Of a stretch of DNA of 64,000 nt, positions 1-46,075 are shown in pieces. Position numbers and translations under genes: made by a program. The notes beneath the pieces are model-generated. The model was not told where the DNA came from and did not search any database. It saw nothing but the letters and a program-made list of their open reading frames with translations. This stretch comes from Phoronis australis (Eukaryota; Phoronida; Phoronidae), in assembly GCA_002633005.1 (NCBI GenBank), contig NMRA01000528.1, forward strand, positions 126,535 through 190,534. Reading direction: 5' to 3'. Numbering within the stretch: the stretch's first letter is position 1; each line of letters starts with the position of its first letter.

Positions 1-124
1 CCCTCCCGACCTCCCCCCATTCGGTGCTATGCGCATCTACAATCGTGGTTCAGTTTGCGCAAATGCTTCCAGCCGGACAAAATGTTGGGCCCCCCCCTTG
101 TGATATCCTAGATCCGCCACTGTA
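1..124. repeat. Repeat fragment, inverted relative to 40884-41010
   Basis: This GC-rich stretch reads as the reverse complement of 40884-41010. Both share the run around the words ggatctaggatatcac, the phrase aacattttgtccggct and the C-rich tract after gaccttccccc. The word atccgcc at its end is also found at the ends of other repeats in the window. It is probably one end of a non-autonomous DNA element cut by the window edge. Confidence 0.6.
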
Positions 125-790
125 ATAGACCTACTTGTTTATGGTCCACAGCGTTTGCGCGCAAAACCTACTTCTTTTTGTAATGCTTATTACACTTTTT
201 GTACTTTGTCCAATCAGTTCGTAACAAATTTGTTGTATTTAAACTAGTCTTCAACTGCCCAAAAGACCAAATCGTTTTTTTGTGTTGGCATTAATGTCGC
301 GAATGCTTTGGAAATCGTCTTAAGTTAAGGTTTGGCAAAGAGAGAATTATGAGTGTCTGAGCGATTCAATAAGGCTTCGATTAAAATTCACATTTTACCA
401 GCGGCTTCTGTTTTTTCATCGTCACTCAGATTCCATTTTCTTAAAAAAATGAAGTAATTTTCTTTACTGCAAAGTGAAGCAGAAACGGAAACGGAGTCGT
501 AGTGCGCAGCGCCACTGGCGGTCGCCTGGGGTATCGCGGGAGAGTCTATACTTAGCCATAATTCCGTTACGACTGCGCCGTGTTTCGAATTTGACACTTA
601 AAATTGGATCTGAGCCCCCCCCCAAACACATTAAAACTGCCCACATTTCAATCTTGTTTCAGTCGTATAATGTTAATTACCGGGGTTAATTGATAAACTC
701 AACATTTCCCTAAGATCTTGCTGTTTTATTTTTGTGCGGCAGCTAAGGGTGGGGGGGGCCCTAGGCCCCCCTAAATCCGCCTGTGATAAG
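125..790 (+). repeat. Dispersed repeat, copy A (partner at 41177-41830)
   Basis: About 650 bases match 41177-41830 in the same orientation with scattered substitutions and small indels. Shared landmarks are the opening acctacttgtttatggt, the middle ggtatcgcgggagag (copy B has gatatcgcgggagag) and aatttgacactt. Both copies end close to G-rich tracts. Short open frames on both strands are not preserved in the same form between the copies, so I see no coding evidence. The family is probably a non-autonomous interspersed repeat; its superfamily is not evident. Confidence 0.75.
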
Positions 791-3700
791 GGTGTAGCAT
801 TTAATTTTGAACCCCGCGGTAAAATGACCCGGGCTACATTGGCCATCGGTCATTTTCAACGCCGTCGCCGCTGTTGAAAACATCAACCCGTTGAGAGTGC
901 ATCATTGAAGAAGACACTTTCAACGGTTTTAGTTATAGCGTGAACCAACAAAGAGTGAACGCACATTCCCGTCATGTTGTGTGGTTTCTCTAGTTTCATA
1001 GATGGCACCATTGCTGGCTTATCGATTAACTGATAGGGGCCCTAGGTGTACTCAAGTTTGGGCCTTCTCAGTGTTCCAAACTCCCGTATGCATCTGACTA
1101 TACAAGGACGTGCCCTTGAAAGGATTCACGGTCACTTTTTACAGCCATAGTCGCGATATGTTTCCTCTCATTACCGCGCATACTGACGTCGAATGTAATA
1201 ATAAATTGAAGGGGTTGACCGGAGATGATATATATTAAAAAAGAAATCGCCGTTACGACTTCAAGGACTGCAACGGGGTCAGGTAGTGGTCGGTGAGCGG
1301 GTGTCACCAGCTTCCTGAGTTCATGGCCCTCACATTTCTAGAAAATCTGTCCGCTGGCACGTAGCCACTGCGGGCTTACTTCGATCGCACACCCCTCCTC
1401 GTGGAAAACTCAGGCGCCAACGTAGTCAGCAACTTTCTCGCGGCACTGGTAACCCTGTTTGTCTCTGTGACAACTTTTCCCAGATTCACATTGGCGGATA
1501 GTGTGATACCCGGGGGACCATCTGCATGTGTGTTCAAAAATGACCGTATCCTTGACCAAAAATTGTGCCGGGAAAATAGCTTCTTTTCAGGCGTCATTAT
1601 AAAAAGTCTCTACAGTTAATTTGTTATTTTATTTTTATTCATGCACGAGGTATTGATTTATTTCGTCCCCAGCATCAGGAAATAAAAGTTGCAGAGATGC
1701 ATCGAGATGACTGATAGCAAAATTTACGGGGCGGAGGAGAAAAAATCAGGTGGGATACTACTGGCAGGGAGCCGTGGAATACATCCTGCACCATGACTCC
1801 TGTAGTGATCCCTCTCAGCTGACGTACAGCCTTTGTGGTCGTCACATGTTTGCTTGTGAGTTATGGACATTCACTCAGTACTGCTTTTTTATTTCAGTGC
1901 CGTTCGTAGTGTTGAGGAAGAGGAAGTTGTTCCCTACCTCCCCCCCCCCCGAACCCACCTAGTGATGTTACTCGCCAACGTTTCGCTGTTGAGTGTCACG
2001 GTGAGAGTGAGAATCATGTGTAAATCATCCTCCAACAAACGTCAAATATGGGGGTCAAAATTTAACGAGAGTCACACTTTCAAGTGATGAGGGTCAGTTT
2101 ACAACGTTAAAAGTTGACATTGACCGCTCTTTTCTGATGAAAAAATGAGTGGAGCGTCATTTTTCAATGTTTTTCTAATGGGGTCAAAATTTAATGATTT
2201 AAAGGAGCATGTCACCCCAAAACAACCTAATTTGTATCAATTTAGATCGAGTATAGTTCTTCTCCATAACGACACGTACGGTTGCGTTACCTGACACCTG
2301 ACGGCAGACGGAGGTGTTTAAATTATCCAATGACGTCATCGGTTTCACAGGCAGTCTGTTCAGCAGTTCACAACACGGGTTACTGGTGTCAGCTTATCGC
2401 ATGAAGTCATCGTTTAGCACCAATAAATCACCAAACTTCGATGTAAAACCCTTAAAAATACACCGAGTTCTTATAAAAACGCGTTGTTTTATTTCACTCT
2501 TACGAATTTATTGGTATTTGGACACACCGTAGCCTACAAAATTCGGCAGGCCAATAAGATCCGTAGCAGGGAGTTTGGGGGTGTCTTCGCCGGAGATAAT
2601 TTCGAAGTATTTTCCGTGAGATAGACAGGAGCACCTAGATAGGTGTTGTTCAGACTTGTGATTTTTTTAGTTCTGAACACAAAACGCTTGTTATCCTGGC
2701 CAGTGGCTCGGAGCCCGATCAGGCCCGTCGCGGCCGGCCACATTGATTCGTTATCCCGGCCAGAGGCTCGGTAACTGTCAAACATCACGAACATAAACCA
2801 GCCAAATATCAGTGGAAACTAAACTTCCAGTCAAGAAAATACTATAATAGTGAGCCAGAGTAATGTGCACGTGATTATGTTGGTGAATTAGCCACGAAAC
2901 TGCAAATCTACTTACTCGTCGGGGGCCGCGAATTCAGGTTCCGCTTTGGCCACAGGGCAGAAGTCGTACATTGACAATCATTATTTGAGTAATGTAAATG
3001 TAAATAAAGATTTCCCTAACACCTGGCTGTGGGATGGAAATCGAGTTGTTTCACAGCAGTTTTTGCCAGCAAACACTAAATTAGCATGAGCTCACACGGC
3101 CTCCATAACGCTAAACCCTCGTGAGAGACCGCCCCGAGATGGATGCTGGAGCAACTCGGGGCGGTCTGGGATCAAGCGGAAAAACCACAGGGTAAATCTG
3201 TGGTCAACGAATCTATTCGGTCGATTACATTTTATTGCCCGTGAAGCCGCTAAGGGCTGCCTGAAGAAATATGACTCGCGCGTTTGTATTTTCGCCTTTT
3301 TCAATAACATGTAAAAGATTCATCAACAAATTCCTCGTAAAATTCTGAAAACAANCCCCCCCCCCGGCCATCCAGGATACATGGGATTCGCGGCAGAAAA
3401 CACAATGTGGTGGTCTTATTTATGAACCAATCACATTTGCCGATAGCACACAACATAGATAAGTACTTTATTAAAAACGTGGCCAAGTTTCATCAAAATT
3501 GGTTGAATTTTAATGTTTAACATGGTATGGCCAAAGTTTCAGCTTATTTTGTCGCTTCGATCAGTGGAATCGCCGCTGAAAACCCGAAACGGCCTGTGAG
3601 AAAACGATTATTTTCGACCGAGCCTTTCATATGAGGTTAGTTGCCGATAGACCCAACAAATGCCGGTAAAATCAAGATTGAAATGTAGGAATTTCATGAA

Positions 3701-5699
3701 AACTAGACAAAAATTATATTGAACATGGGGTGGCCAAAATTGCCAATTTCCTCCTTTCGATTTCAGTTTCAGTTTACGTCACAGCCTATCATCAGTGGGT
3801 CTAGTTATAATTCGAAGTTTTTGGTTAAAGCAATGGTCGTCTCGATCTGGTCGTCATGTGAAACAAACACTCTTCAAAACAATATTTATTTTTAAAAACT
3901 AATCAAACATAACCATACGGTTGGTAACAACAATCAACGGCAAGTGGGCACCAGGTCTGCAAAACTGACCTTGTTGGATAAGTGCCGAGTTTTAAATAAG
4001 CACCGGTTTGGAAAAAAACGCAGGGTCAAAAATGTCCTCGAATAAAAACAAGCACCCCGGCATCAATAGGCGACACTTACGCTTACATAAGCAACGCCTC
4101 AATGTTGAACCTCAATATGTAACTATTGCGGAAATATAGATTTGTATTTTTGTTCCGAGAAATGCATTTATTTTGAGAATTTAGAATAGGATTGATAAGT
4201 TTACAAATAGATGGTCAACAATGAAAGATATTATGAAAATGTAAACCTTCGCATTTTGCACCACTCTCTCGGAAACATTATTTAAAGGTTTCCGGAACAG
4301 TTAAATCAGCCTTCCCACTAAAACATCCCCTTATTTTTTTAGCTTTCGATGGTAAATTTTGAATAACCCAGGCGGTTACCCTGTCCTCGGAGTGCGGCGG
4401 GGTAGGCCAGCGACACGGGTACGATTTCAATTCCCAGTGTTACGAGAGGAAAACTCAACGTGATATGAGGCTGGCACTGTGGAATAATAATTAGTGTGCT
4501 TCTGTTAAGTTTTGTAATCAATTCAACTTTCCGATCGTCAAGGAAAACCAATAAAAAACAAAAAGAATCCGACTAAAGCGGGACACGCGTATCCTTCGGA
4601 GAGAGAGGGTGCAGTCACATCCATACGAACCCTCATGACCTTCAGTACCTGGCATCCAAACATCTCCTCACTCAGTTAGGAAAACTTACGTTGGCGAATA
4701 AGTTTACAACTTTCTAAACTTACGGTATAGCTGGAAATCACTGATGCTAAGCCGTTACAATGGATTTTATGCCATATTAAATGTCATTTTTAACGCGCGA
4801 AGAAAATGAAGGCGATCGACAGGACGGAATATTAGACGAGGTAGACGAATCTAAACAAATGAGAAAATGATATTATTTAAGGAACATGTAAACAGAGGTT
4901 GTCATCGTCAAGTTTTAATGTGTCCATATTTTTGATGGAGTGCTGTATGTTTAGTTCAGTAAATGCGTTCGTCAGACGAGTGTCACTTTTCTTAGTTCAT
5001 TTTGATTAGTTTCCGTCAGGCCAAAACCAAATAATTTTCTTGCAGAATACCTCCACCCAAAGTAACCAGCGTGACACACCGATTCAGTTAATATGTGACA
5101 CCTCGAGCTAGCTCAATTTTATGGATGGCACTTTCCTGAGTACGAAATTTTCTTTCAGTGTCGGTGCGACCCGTTTGTTGATTTTAAATCAGTATCAGCC
5201 GGTACCTAAAACATCTGTTCTAGCTAAAAATTTCAACCGGCAGCCGTGAGTAAGATGTTTGAGGGATTCTAGTGGGTTTTACCCAGAGTTTGTTCGGTGA
5301 TAAGGCCACTTAATGATCAAGGAGATGCACGGCATCATCAAAATTGAACTGAAATTGTTTTGTGGCACCTCGAGTGTTTGAGCTAGCTCAAGTGGGGGGG
5401 TTCTTTTTGGAGGGTCCTTTGGCGGACCCTTTCAGGGTGCAAATGCTCTGTCTTGTGTCATTCGGTGCTCAATGTGACACGATTGTTGATTTCACAAATG
5501 AATTTGACAAAATATGCTGTTGCACTCTACATCATGGCTACCCTGGCCAACAATAATCTCCCCTGGTGAACACATATAATACTGCTGCTGCATGTCACTG
5601 TGCAGTGCGTGGAACTATTCAGAACGTGGATGCCATCTTCTTGAAAGTTTCTTCCAGAAAAAGCTTCGTCGTTGCTACGAATGGCAGAAGTGTACGACG
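791..5699. other. 3' flank of the B4GALT-like gene, no gene recognised
   Basis: No open frame here has a recognisable domain or paired splice sites. The 3' untranslated region of the minus-strand glycosyltransferase should start just below 5700, but I could not pick a convincing nearby poly(A) signal. The words gagctagctcaa at about 5105 and 5380 recur as a short direct repeat. A single N sits at 3355 next to a C run, a likely sequencing weak point. Confidence 0.5.
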
Positions 5700-39338
<33,639 letters not shown>

Positions 39339-40880
39339 GGTGACAGCACTACCGTCAATGACAAGGTTGCTGTTCTCGCAAAAGGTATTCAGTCAACTAT
39401 CGTTGACCGCGATTAGAAAGCGAGACGGGCACGTGCTTCACTTGCTTGGATCACATGCCTACTACTACATAAACTTCCATATGTGATGTCAAATTACTAG
39501 CGTTAATCACGAACGTTATCAAAGAACATAAAATTCGAACGAAATTTACGAACGGAATTTCGAGCGACTCCGTGCTACACCTAACGTTACTCGACTGAGG
39601 GATTTACTGCCAAAAGGTGGCACTGCTACTCATTTAATAACGGTACTGAGCACACCGTGCTCCGCGGAAAGTGCGACCATAGGGAAGCACTTGATCAAGG
39701 TAGCCCAAACTGACATATTAAAAAAGAGGTATGCTCCAACAAACTTTATAAAGCTTTCTCGAACTTCAGTAAGTTAATACACAATTTTCTAGTGACTGCT
39801 CTACATGAGCAGCGGGCAAATGATGATTAAACAAGTCTCATTCTTTGTCAATATTCACAGAAAAGCAATTTCTCCGACTACTTTTGATTGTCAAAATCAT
39901 CTAGCAGACATTGCTGTTTGGGGTACGATAATCGAGATTTTAAGTCTCACGTTTTTTGGCCAAATGTGTTAATGCTATAATGTTTCGTACGAACATATTC
40001 TGAGGTTTTCCTCACCCGACATTGATTGATTTCCTCCATGAATAGTTATCAGGGCACCTCCAAGAGCGAGCCCCATTTGGGAGGGGTCCCTTATTATGAA
40101 AAGCATGCTGGCAAAATACTCCTTTGCGAAAGTCTATATCATTCAAAACAAATTGAAAATGAGTCCCTGTTGATTCTATGAATAGATCACCCCCATCCAC
40201 CCTCGGGTTTCCCTACTTAACATAGAAGGGAGTAAAATTGCTCAAAACCAAGAAAATGAAGGCAAATGATTCCATGACAGGGGCTTCCTCCGTAAGTGTA
40301 CCCTTAAAATATGTAAATGAGAAAGACGGGATAAGGGACGCCATGTATGCCATCTCTGAGCTTATTCCAGTAGCTAGAATTTACCGGAATTGTAAATCAA
40401 ACGGTGCGTATCTTTAATGGATTTCTTTAAAGTACAGTACGTGCAAATAAGGGCACGTTTTCAAGTGAGCGTTAACAATCCATACTGCAAGATATTTAAA
40501 TACCAGCCAGGGACCTTTGTCATGAAACATGATTTAGAATTTTGGTCTTACGTTCCTCCCAGCCATTTCTGGAAATATTCTCCTTTGAGCAAAACCGAAT
40601 TCTTTAGAAAGTATATATGTAACCGTTAGGTATTGAGGTAATTGATGTTAATTGTTTTTACAATGTGATGCAATCATAATTAATTGACTGAACCTTTTTC
40701 AGCATTGTAAAAAGTAGGGGAGTAACTCCAAATTGCTGTTTTAAATTTTAAGTCACTTTCCAGGCCCGAAGCCAGCATTGCGCGGGGATTGGTTCGAATT
40801 TCAAGAACGGTGTACCTTTGATATTTTGCAAACGTCGACACTGTAGAGTTCTCGGCAAAGCCCTTGACGCAGCTTAACAG
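39339..40880. other. 5' flank of the B4GALT-like gene
   Basis: This is upstream sequence of the minus-strand gene and should contain its promoter and 5' untranslated region. I see no TATA box or CpG-rich core that I would defend, and no other gene. Confidence 0.5.
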
Positions 40881-40883
40881 TTG

Positions 40884-41010
40884 TGGATCTAGGATATCAC
40901 AAGGGGGTGCCCAACATTTTGTCCGGCTGTAAGCATTTGCGCAAACCACGATTATAGATGTGTACATGTGTATAACACCGAATGGGGGAAGGTCGGGAGG
41001 GGGGTTTGCC
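40884..41010. repeat. Inverted partner of 1-124
   Basis: It reads ggatctaggatatcac, then aacattttgtccggct, then gggaaggtcgggagg, the reverse complement of the window's first 124 bases. G- and C-rich tracts at 40997-41020 suggest one end of a small DNA element. Confidence 0.6.
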
Positions 41011-41083
41011 CCCTCCCAAGTATTATCCAAGAAAAAAAAGGCAAAAAACACGGAGAACGTGTCAAACAGAAAAAAAACTGCAA

Positions 41084-41154
41084 GTACCACAGACTCGAAC
41101 TCACAAACTGGCGGATAGAGAGCGCGTGCATTACCACTACACCACCACGATTTA
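41084..41154 (-). repeat. tRNA-derived SINE-like segment
   Basis: The minus strand reads ggtggtgtagtggtaatgc (box A-like), then gcgctctctatccgcc, then gtgagttcgagtctgtgg (box B-like GTTCGAGTC). Stems are imperfect, so it is a tRNA relic and not a working tRNA gene. It sits between the inverted fragment at 40884 and the repeat at 41177. Confidence 0.55.
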
Positions 41155-41176
41155 AATACTACTCTTATTCTAAGAG

Positions 41177-41830
41177 ACCTACTTGTTTATGGTTTACAGC
41201 GTTTGCGCGCGAAACCTGCTTCTTTTTGTAATGCTTATTACACGTTTTATATTTTGTGCAATCGGTTCCTAACAAATTTATTGTATTTAAAATAGTCTTC
41301 AAATGCCCAAAAGACCAAATCCGTTTTTCGTGTTGGCAATAATGACGGGATTGCCTTGGAAATCGTCTTAAGTTAAGGTTTGACAAAGAGAGAATTATGC
41401 GTTTCTGAGTGATTCACTAAGGCTTCGATTAAAATTCACATCTTACCAGCAGCTTCTGTTTTTTCATCGTCACTCAGGTTCAGTTTTCTTTAAAAAATGA
41501 AGTAAATTTTCTTCATTGCACAGTGGAGCAGACGACGTAAACGGAGTCGTAGTGAGTAGCGCCACTGCCTGTCGCCTGGGATATCGCGGGAGAGCCTATA
41601 CTTAGCCATAGTTCCGTTACGAATGTGCCGTGTTCCGAATTTGACACTTGATATTGGATCTGAGCTCCCCCTCCCCTCAAACATTAAAACTGCACACATT
41701 TAAATCTTGTTTCATCCGTACAATTTTAATTACCAGGGTTAATTAATAAACTCAACATTTCCCTACGCTCTTGCTGTTTTATTTTTGCGGCATCCAAGGG
41801 GGGCGGGTATGAGGGGGCTTTCATCTCTAC
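41177..41830 (+). repeat. Dispersed repeat, copy B
   Basis: It matches 125-790 in order and orientation, from acctacttgtttatggt to the G-rich end near 41800. It is a slightly diverged copy. The same neighbours, the 1-124 fragment and its inverted partner, lie next to both copies. Confidence 0.75.
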
Positions 41831-42400
41831 GTTCCTGAGATGAGACGAAATTTGTAATACCAGAAATCACGATGCAGTAACCGTTGCTCGCAAATACCGC
41901 AGCTCAAATTCGGATGTAATGTGGCCCAGAAAGTATTGCGGACCTTACCGTTGAAAGTGTCACGCGTAATTACGACCGAGACTTTGCTCGTACTTTACGA
42001 CCGAAATCGTTATATCGAATGAGGAATTAGTTTGTGAGCTCTGAAGCAGTTAATGTGCGCTCGTAATTTTCGGTTTTAGGCCTAGTTTTACGTACGTAAT
42101 TTTACCATCGTAATTTCACGCTTGCATTTTCACATGTTGGGAAGTATTCAGAAGGTAAAATCTCAAGTGCAAAGTATTAACGTTCAAAATGTTGAAAATA
42201 TCAAAGACCGGCTGAAATGTTTTACTTGCTGTCCTAACCATCGTAGACACTTGAAAGTTGTCCGTTTTAGTACATATTGATGTGCCAAAATGTATATCTA
42301 GCAGGTTGTCTGACAATGCTTTTATACGATTTGTTAAAATAACCTTGCTTTTTCATTTATTTAGGCCAAGTTTCATTCTTTTACTCTTAACAATAAGAGG

Positions 42401-42615
42401 AGGCAGTGTAGCCTAGTGTGATAAGTGCCCGCTTTCTTTACTCGAGTTCGTGGGTTCGAGTCCCACTGGGTCACACTTCTAAACCATTGAGTCAGGTTTC
42501 TATCTCCTCCGCTCGGTTTTAATTGTATATTAATAAAGCATAAAAATAATTCCAGGTGATCAGTGCAATGGGTCCACATGCGCGGGCTGCACACGTCTGG
42601 TACAACCTGTATCAG
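42401..42615 (+). mobile_element. tRNA-derived SINE
   Basis: The head reads aggcagtgtagcctagtg (box A region) and gtgggttcgagtcccac, a perfect 5-bp T stem with the TTCGAGT loop at about 42450-42466. The acceptor arms do not pair, so this is not a functional tRNA. About 130 bases of unrelated body follow. The layout fits a tRNA-derived SINE or a fragment of one. Confidence 0.65.
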
Positions 42616-42945
42616 TCCACCTGCAATTATTTTTTACTCTTACCAGTGCGTGCAGATGACATATGACATTGCAAAAACATTGGTTCAAAACGGTTTTAGG
42701 GGGTTATGCAGTAAAAATTCTAAATGTTGTTGGTAAATCAGTCATTCTTTATTCAAGATATTTGAGTAACAAACCATTTGCATAACAAAAACAATATCAT
42801 CTGCGTATTAATTTAACGGGTGGTGGTCTCGTGGACTCGTAGTTAAATATAATGACTATATTTGCAAAAAATACGAGCAAAATACGAGCGCAAAAACTTC
42901 TTTAGAGTTCACGTGACTTACAAACCAATTTCTTATTAGATATAG

Positions 42946-43122
42946 CGATTTCGGTGGTAAAACACGAGCGAAATCTTGGTCGTAATCACGAGCGTAACAA
43001 TGGACGAACGATTTAGGTCTTAAAGCACGAGTGAAGTCTCGGTCGTGATCACGAGCGCAATTATGGGCGAACAATTTCGGTTGTAAAACACGAGCGAAAT
43101 CTTGGTCGTGGTTACAGCACAC
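42946..43122. repeat. Tandem 66-bp repeat, about three units
   Basis: Units of the form cgatttcggtggtaaaacac, gagcgaaatcttggtcgt, aatcacgagcgtaac repeat with substitutions. The minus-strand frame through them shows a 22-residue periodicity, a by-product of the repeat length being a multiple of three. Confidence 0.8.
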
Positions 43123-43854
43123 TATTCCAAAGGTCCCCTACTTCGAAGATTCACTCACTTAGAAAATATCTAAAATTTTTGTCCCAGACTTAATTTCTAT
43201 ACTTTGCATTCAAAAATAAACTACACTTCGGTTATTAGATGCAACCAGTGTTGTGTAATAAAACACTTTATTTGGATTTCATTCTCATGCGAAATTGCCG
43301 ACATGCTTTAAGAATACGGAAAAATGAGTACGTACCTGCATTTCTAAAAAAGAATGAAGTAAGAATATTGATGAATTATCAACCACGATACATTTATCAA
43401 ATCTGTGTCAATGTCGCATCATTTCATGGCGTGCCTGAAATGTTTAGGGCCACTGCGCCTCAACCTCACCCACCGGAACCACGCGCATGACCTTACCGAA
43501 ACTAAATGTAGTTAGTAGGGTACCTTGTCCCTGCCATTCTCCACAAAGTCGGAGAGTCTTATTCAGACTTATAAAAATTAAAACCATCGTTGGTCGCCGC
43601 AGCCCTGACCTGCGTCCTAAATGTTGTCCCTGCTTGAGAAGGAGTCGTTACTTAGATTCAAGAATCATGATTGGCAGTAATTGGAACTGAGCTCATTTGT
43701 AAACAATGTAATCAATGTTTTAATAACTATTCAACTCTTGCACATCCTTTAACTAGTTACTAAATGGAGACTAATAATAAAAAAACTTTATTCATGTCAG
43801 TTCCGACTCATTAGCAAAGAATCAGAGTAACAAACTGTCGGAATTGTGGTTTCA

Positions 43855-44140
43855 GGATTGTGAATGTTCGAAGTAAAGAACTTTCGAAGGGGGGGGGGGC
43901 GGGGCTCGGGGCTCCCCCCCAAATTGGCAAAGTGGACAAAAAAGTCCGCCCCGGAAAGACAAAAGTCCGAGAAAATGGGACAAATGTCCACTAAATACAC
44001 TAAATAAGCACATACGCGCAATTCAAAGAGGTGTTCCCGTTTTTTCTTTCCTTTTTTAGTCCGCCCGCTCTTTTGTTGGCAAATGGTCCACAACGTCGGG
44101 AATTCGAGCCCCCCATATCGAAGGCTGGGTGCGCTCATGA
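43855..44140. mobile_element. MITE family with GCGCGCACCC ends, member 1
   Basis: The right end ctgggtgcgctcatga (44125-44140) matches the right end of 54751-54947 with one change. Inside are pieces like gacaaaagtccg and ttttagtccgccc that also occur near 48375-48545. The left boundary is uncertain, near a long G run at 43890. Confidence 0.45.
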
Positions 44141-45504
44141 GTAGTAAACCTTCGGAATAGTGGCACGTAACCTTGGAAACATTCTAAATGAAGTTTGTTG
44201 CTCTCATGAAATCTGCGAGGCTGCGCACCATTGACAGCAGTTGTAGTACGAGTAGCTGCAACAATTTTGTTGCTGTTGTGCATCTATATCCTAGCTTTAA
44301 CGGAGAGGCTGGGGCTGTATCTTTTCCGCGGGGGGGGTGTCGATCGAACTCTTCGGACCCCCCTGGCTACGGGCCTGCTTTCATGGAACAGATCCCAGCC
44401 AGGACCAAAAGCGTAAATCCAACATTGATAATTGACAGATGTCTTCTGATTTTTCTCTCCTCTACATGTTTCGCTTTGTCTTTTTGTCTCAATTATTCCT
44501 GACGCCCCTCCCTCTCCCTGACCACCCTACACCCATGCCTGTTGTTTACGTTAACTCCTTGTGGCAGCTGTTCACTTTATACAGTACGAGGTTGGTCTTT
44601 CCTGAGGTGTGCATGTGTGTCTGAATGGACGATTTTTGTTTGTGTTTTTGTACTTGTCTATGAATGGTAATAATCATATATTTGAAAAAAAAAACACAAA
44701 AATGAACCCTCAATTCAATCAAAACAATTAAGGACTGAGTCCTTTTAAGTATGACTTAAAAGTCATACATGCCAGCCTATACGAAAGGAGCATTCCTCCA
44801 TTGTCTGAAAGCTCTGAAAATACGGATGTACATGTGATGCGTGCTGCATGTAATCAGTTCATACTTTGCTTAATGCACAGATGTGCTACTCACTGGTTTG
44901 TATGGGAATGTCTTTTATTTTATTGAATTACTTAAATTCCACATTCAATACAATGCAGCAATTATAGATCTTACGGGTTTCGTTCTTAAATACGGATGTT
45001 TTCAGAACATGATACAGGAGGGGACCTGAGGGGGTTGTGATGTATGTTAAGTTAGGGGCGTTACATGGAAAGATCTCTTAGAAATCAACAATTTGTGTAA
45101 AAAAACTGGCTTAGTAATGATACTCAAACAACAGAAGAAAGGACAATCAGTGTTTTCAAAAACCAGCAAATACGCAGTAGATTTAGAAAAAATAGTTGGG
45201 ACTGTTTCATGCAACCGGGCTCTGGGGACCCTATAAGGGGCCAAAATTGAGCTAGATTAGATATCACAAATACCGACCAAAACAGAAATATTGGTGCTGC
45301 ACTGAGCACTGAATGACCCGTGACTTAAAAACATCTTCTAGAAAGAGTTCTCCAGAAACGCAAAAAAGACCCTGGGCACAAAATTGAAATCAGCTCAAAC
45401 ATCCTAGGTGACAAAGACAATGCCATAGGATTCAATGCATGACACTGACCACTGAACGGCATATCCCAGAAAAAAACACTCTTCAGGGGGGGGGGGGGGG
45501 GTTG

Positions 45505-45712
45505 NNNNNNNNNNNNNNNNNNNNNNNNNNNNNNNNNNNNNNNNNNNNNNNNNNNNNNNNNNNNNNNNNNNNNNNNNNNNNNNNNNNNNNNNNNNNNNNN
45601 NNNNNNNNNNNNNNNNNNNNNNNNNNNNNNNNNNNNNNNNNNNNNNNNNNNNNNNNNNNNNNNNNNNNNNNNNNNNNNNNNNNNNNNNNNNNNNNNNNNN
45701 NNNNNNNNNNNN
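45505..45712. other. Assembly gap, 208 Ns
   Basis: The run follows a long G homopolymer (45486-45501), which probably stopped sequencing. Frames that cross it are meaningless. Confidence 0.99.
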
Positions 45713-45855
45713 AAACGAGCATCCTAAAAGTGAGCTAGTTCGACAAGTAAGCTCAAGTACATGCAAGCATAAATCAATCACATACAACAGATTAGCAGCT
45801 CTGTTCAGTTTGCTATGGAATTCCTCGAGGAGGCGCCACCTTCCAGATAGTGATC

Positions 45856-45945
45856 GGTATAGAGTTCAGTAACGTTAGGACCTACGCTAGCTAAAATCAC
45901 GTAAGTTTTGGTTTTAGCGAGGTCCTAGCGTTATTGAACTCTACC
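45856..45945. mobile_element. Hairpin element with AACGCTAGGAC-type arms, copy 1
   Basis: The left arm agagttcagtaacgttaggac and right arm gtcctagcgttattgaactct (inverted) enclose about 40 bases. A relative lies at 49973-50113. The flanks also contain a diverged direct repeat (gaggcgccaccttcc near 45828, gcggcgccactttcc near 46046). Confidence 0.6.
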
Positions 45946-46075
45946 CAGACGTTTTACATATACTTCCGGAAATAAATCCGTGACACCATAGATCATAGAC
46001 AACAGATTCGCAACTCCGAAATTTTCTTCCGTACTATCCTAGAGGCGGCGCCACTTTCCTAAATTATCTGGTTCA

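Larger units (their letters stand above)
41940..43136. mobile_element. 1.2-kb element with long degenerate inverted ends
   Basis: The left end GGACCTT at 41940 and right end AAGGTCC at 43136 are inverted, and similarity continues inward. cgaccgagactttgctcgt at about 41970 is the reverse complement of the acgagcgaaatcttggtcg units near 43090. The right arm has three tandem units of about 66 bp (42946-43122). A SINE-like tRNA head lies inside at 42401. No transposase is visible. Confidence 0.6.

Noticed and set aside
1098-1307. Minus-strand frame with a FIITFDVS stretch resembling the GT7 C-terminus
   Set aside because: Wrong phase after the possible acceptor and no DG..SL block; the true last exon is at 5700-5865.
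42401-42478. Functional tRNA gene
   Set aside because: T arm and box B are good, but the acceptor stem does not pair; it is a SINE head.
45404-45787. Frames across the N run
   Set aside because: Most residues are unknown; the frames exist only because Ns contain no stops.
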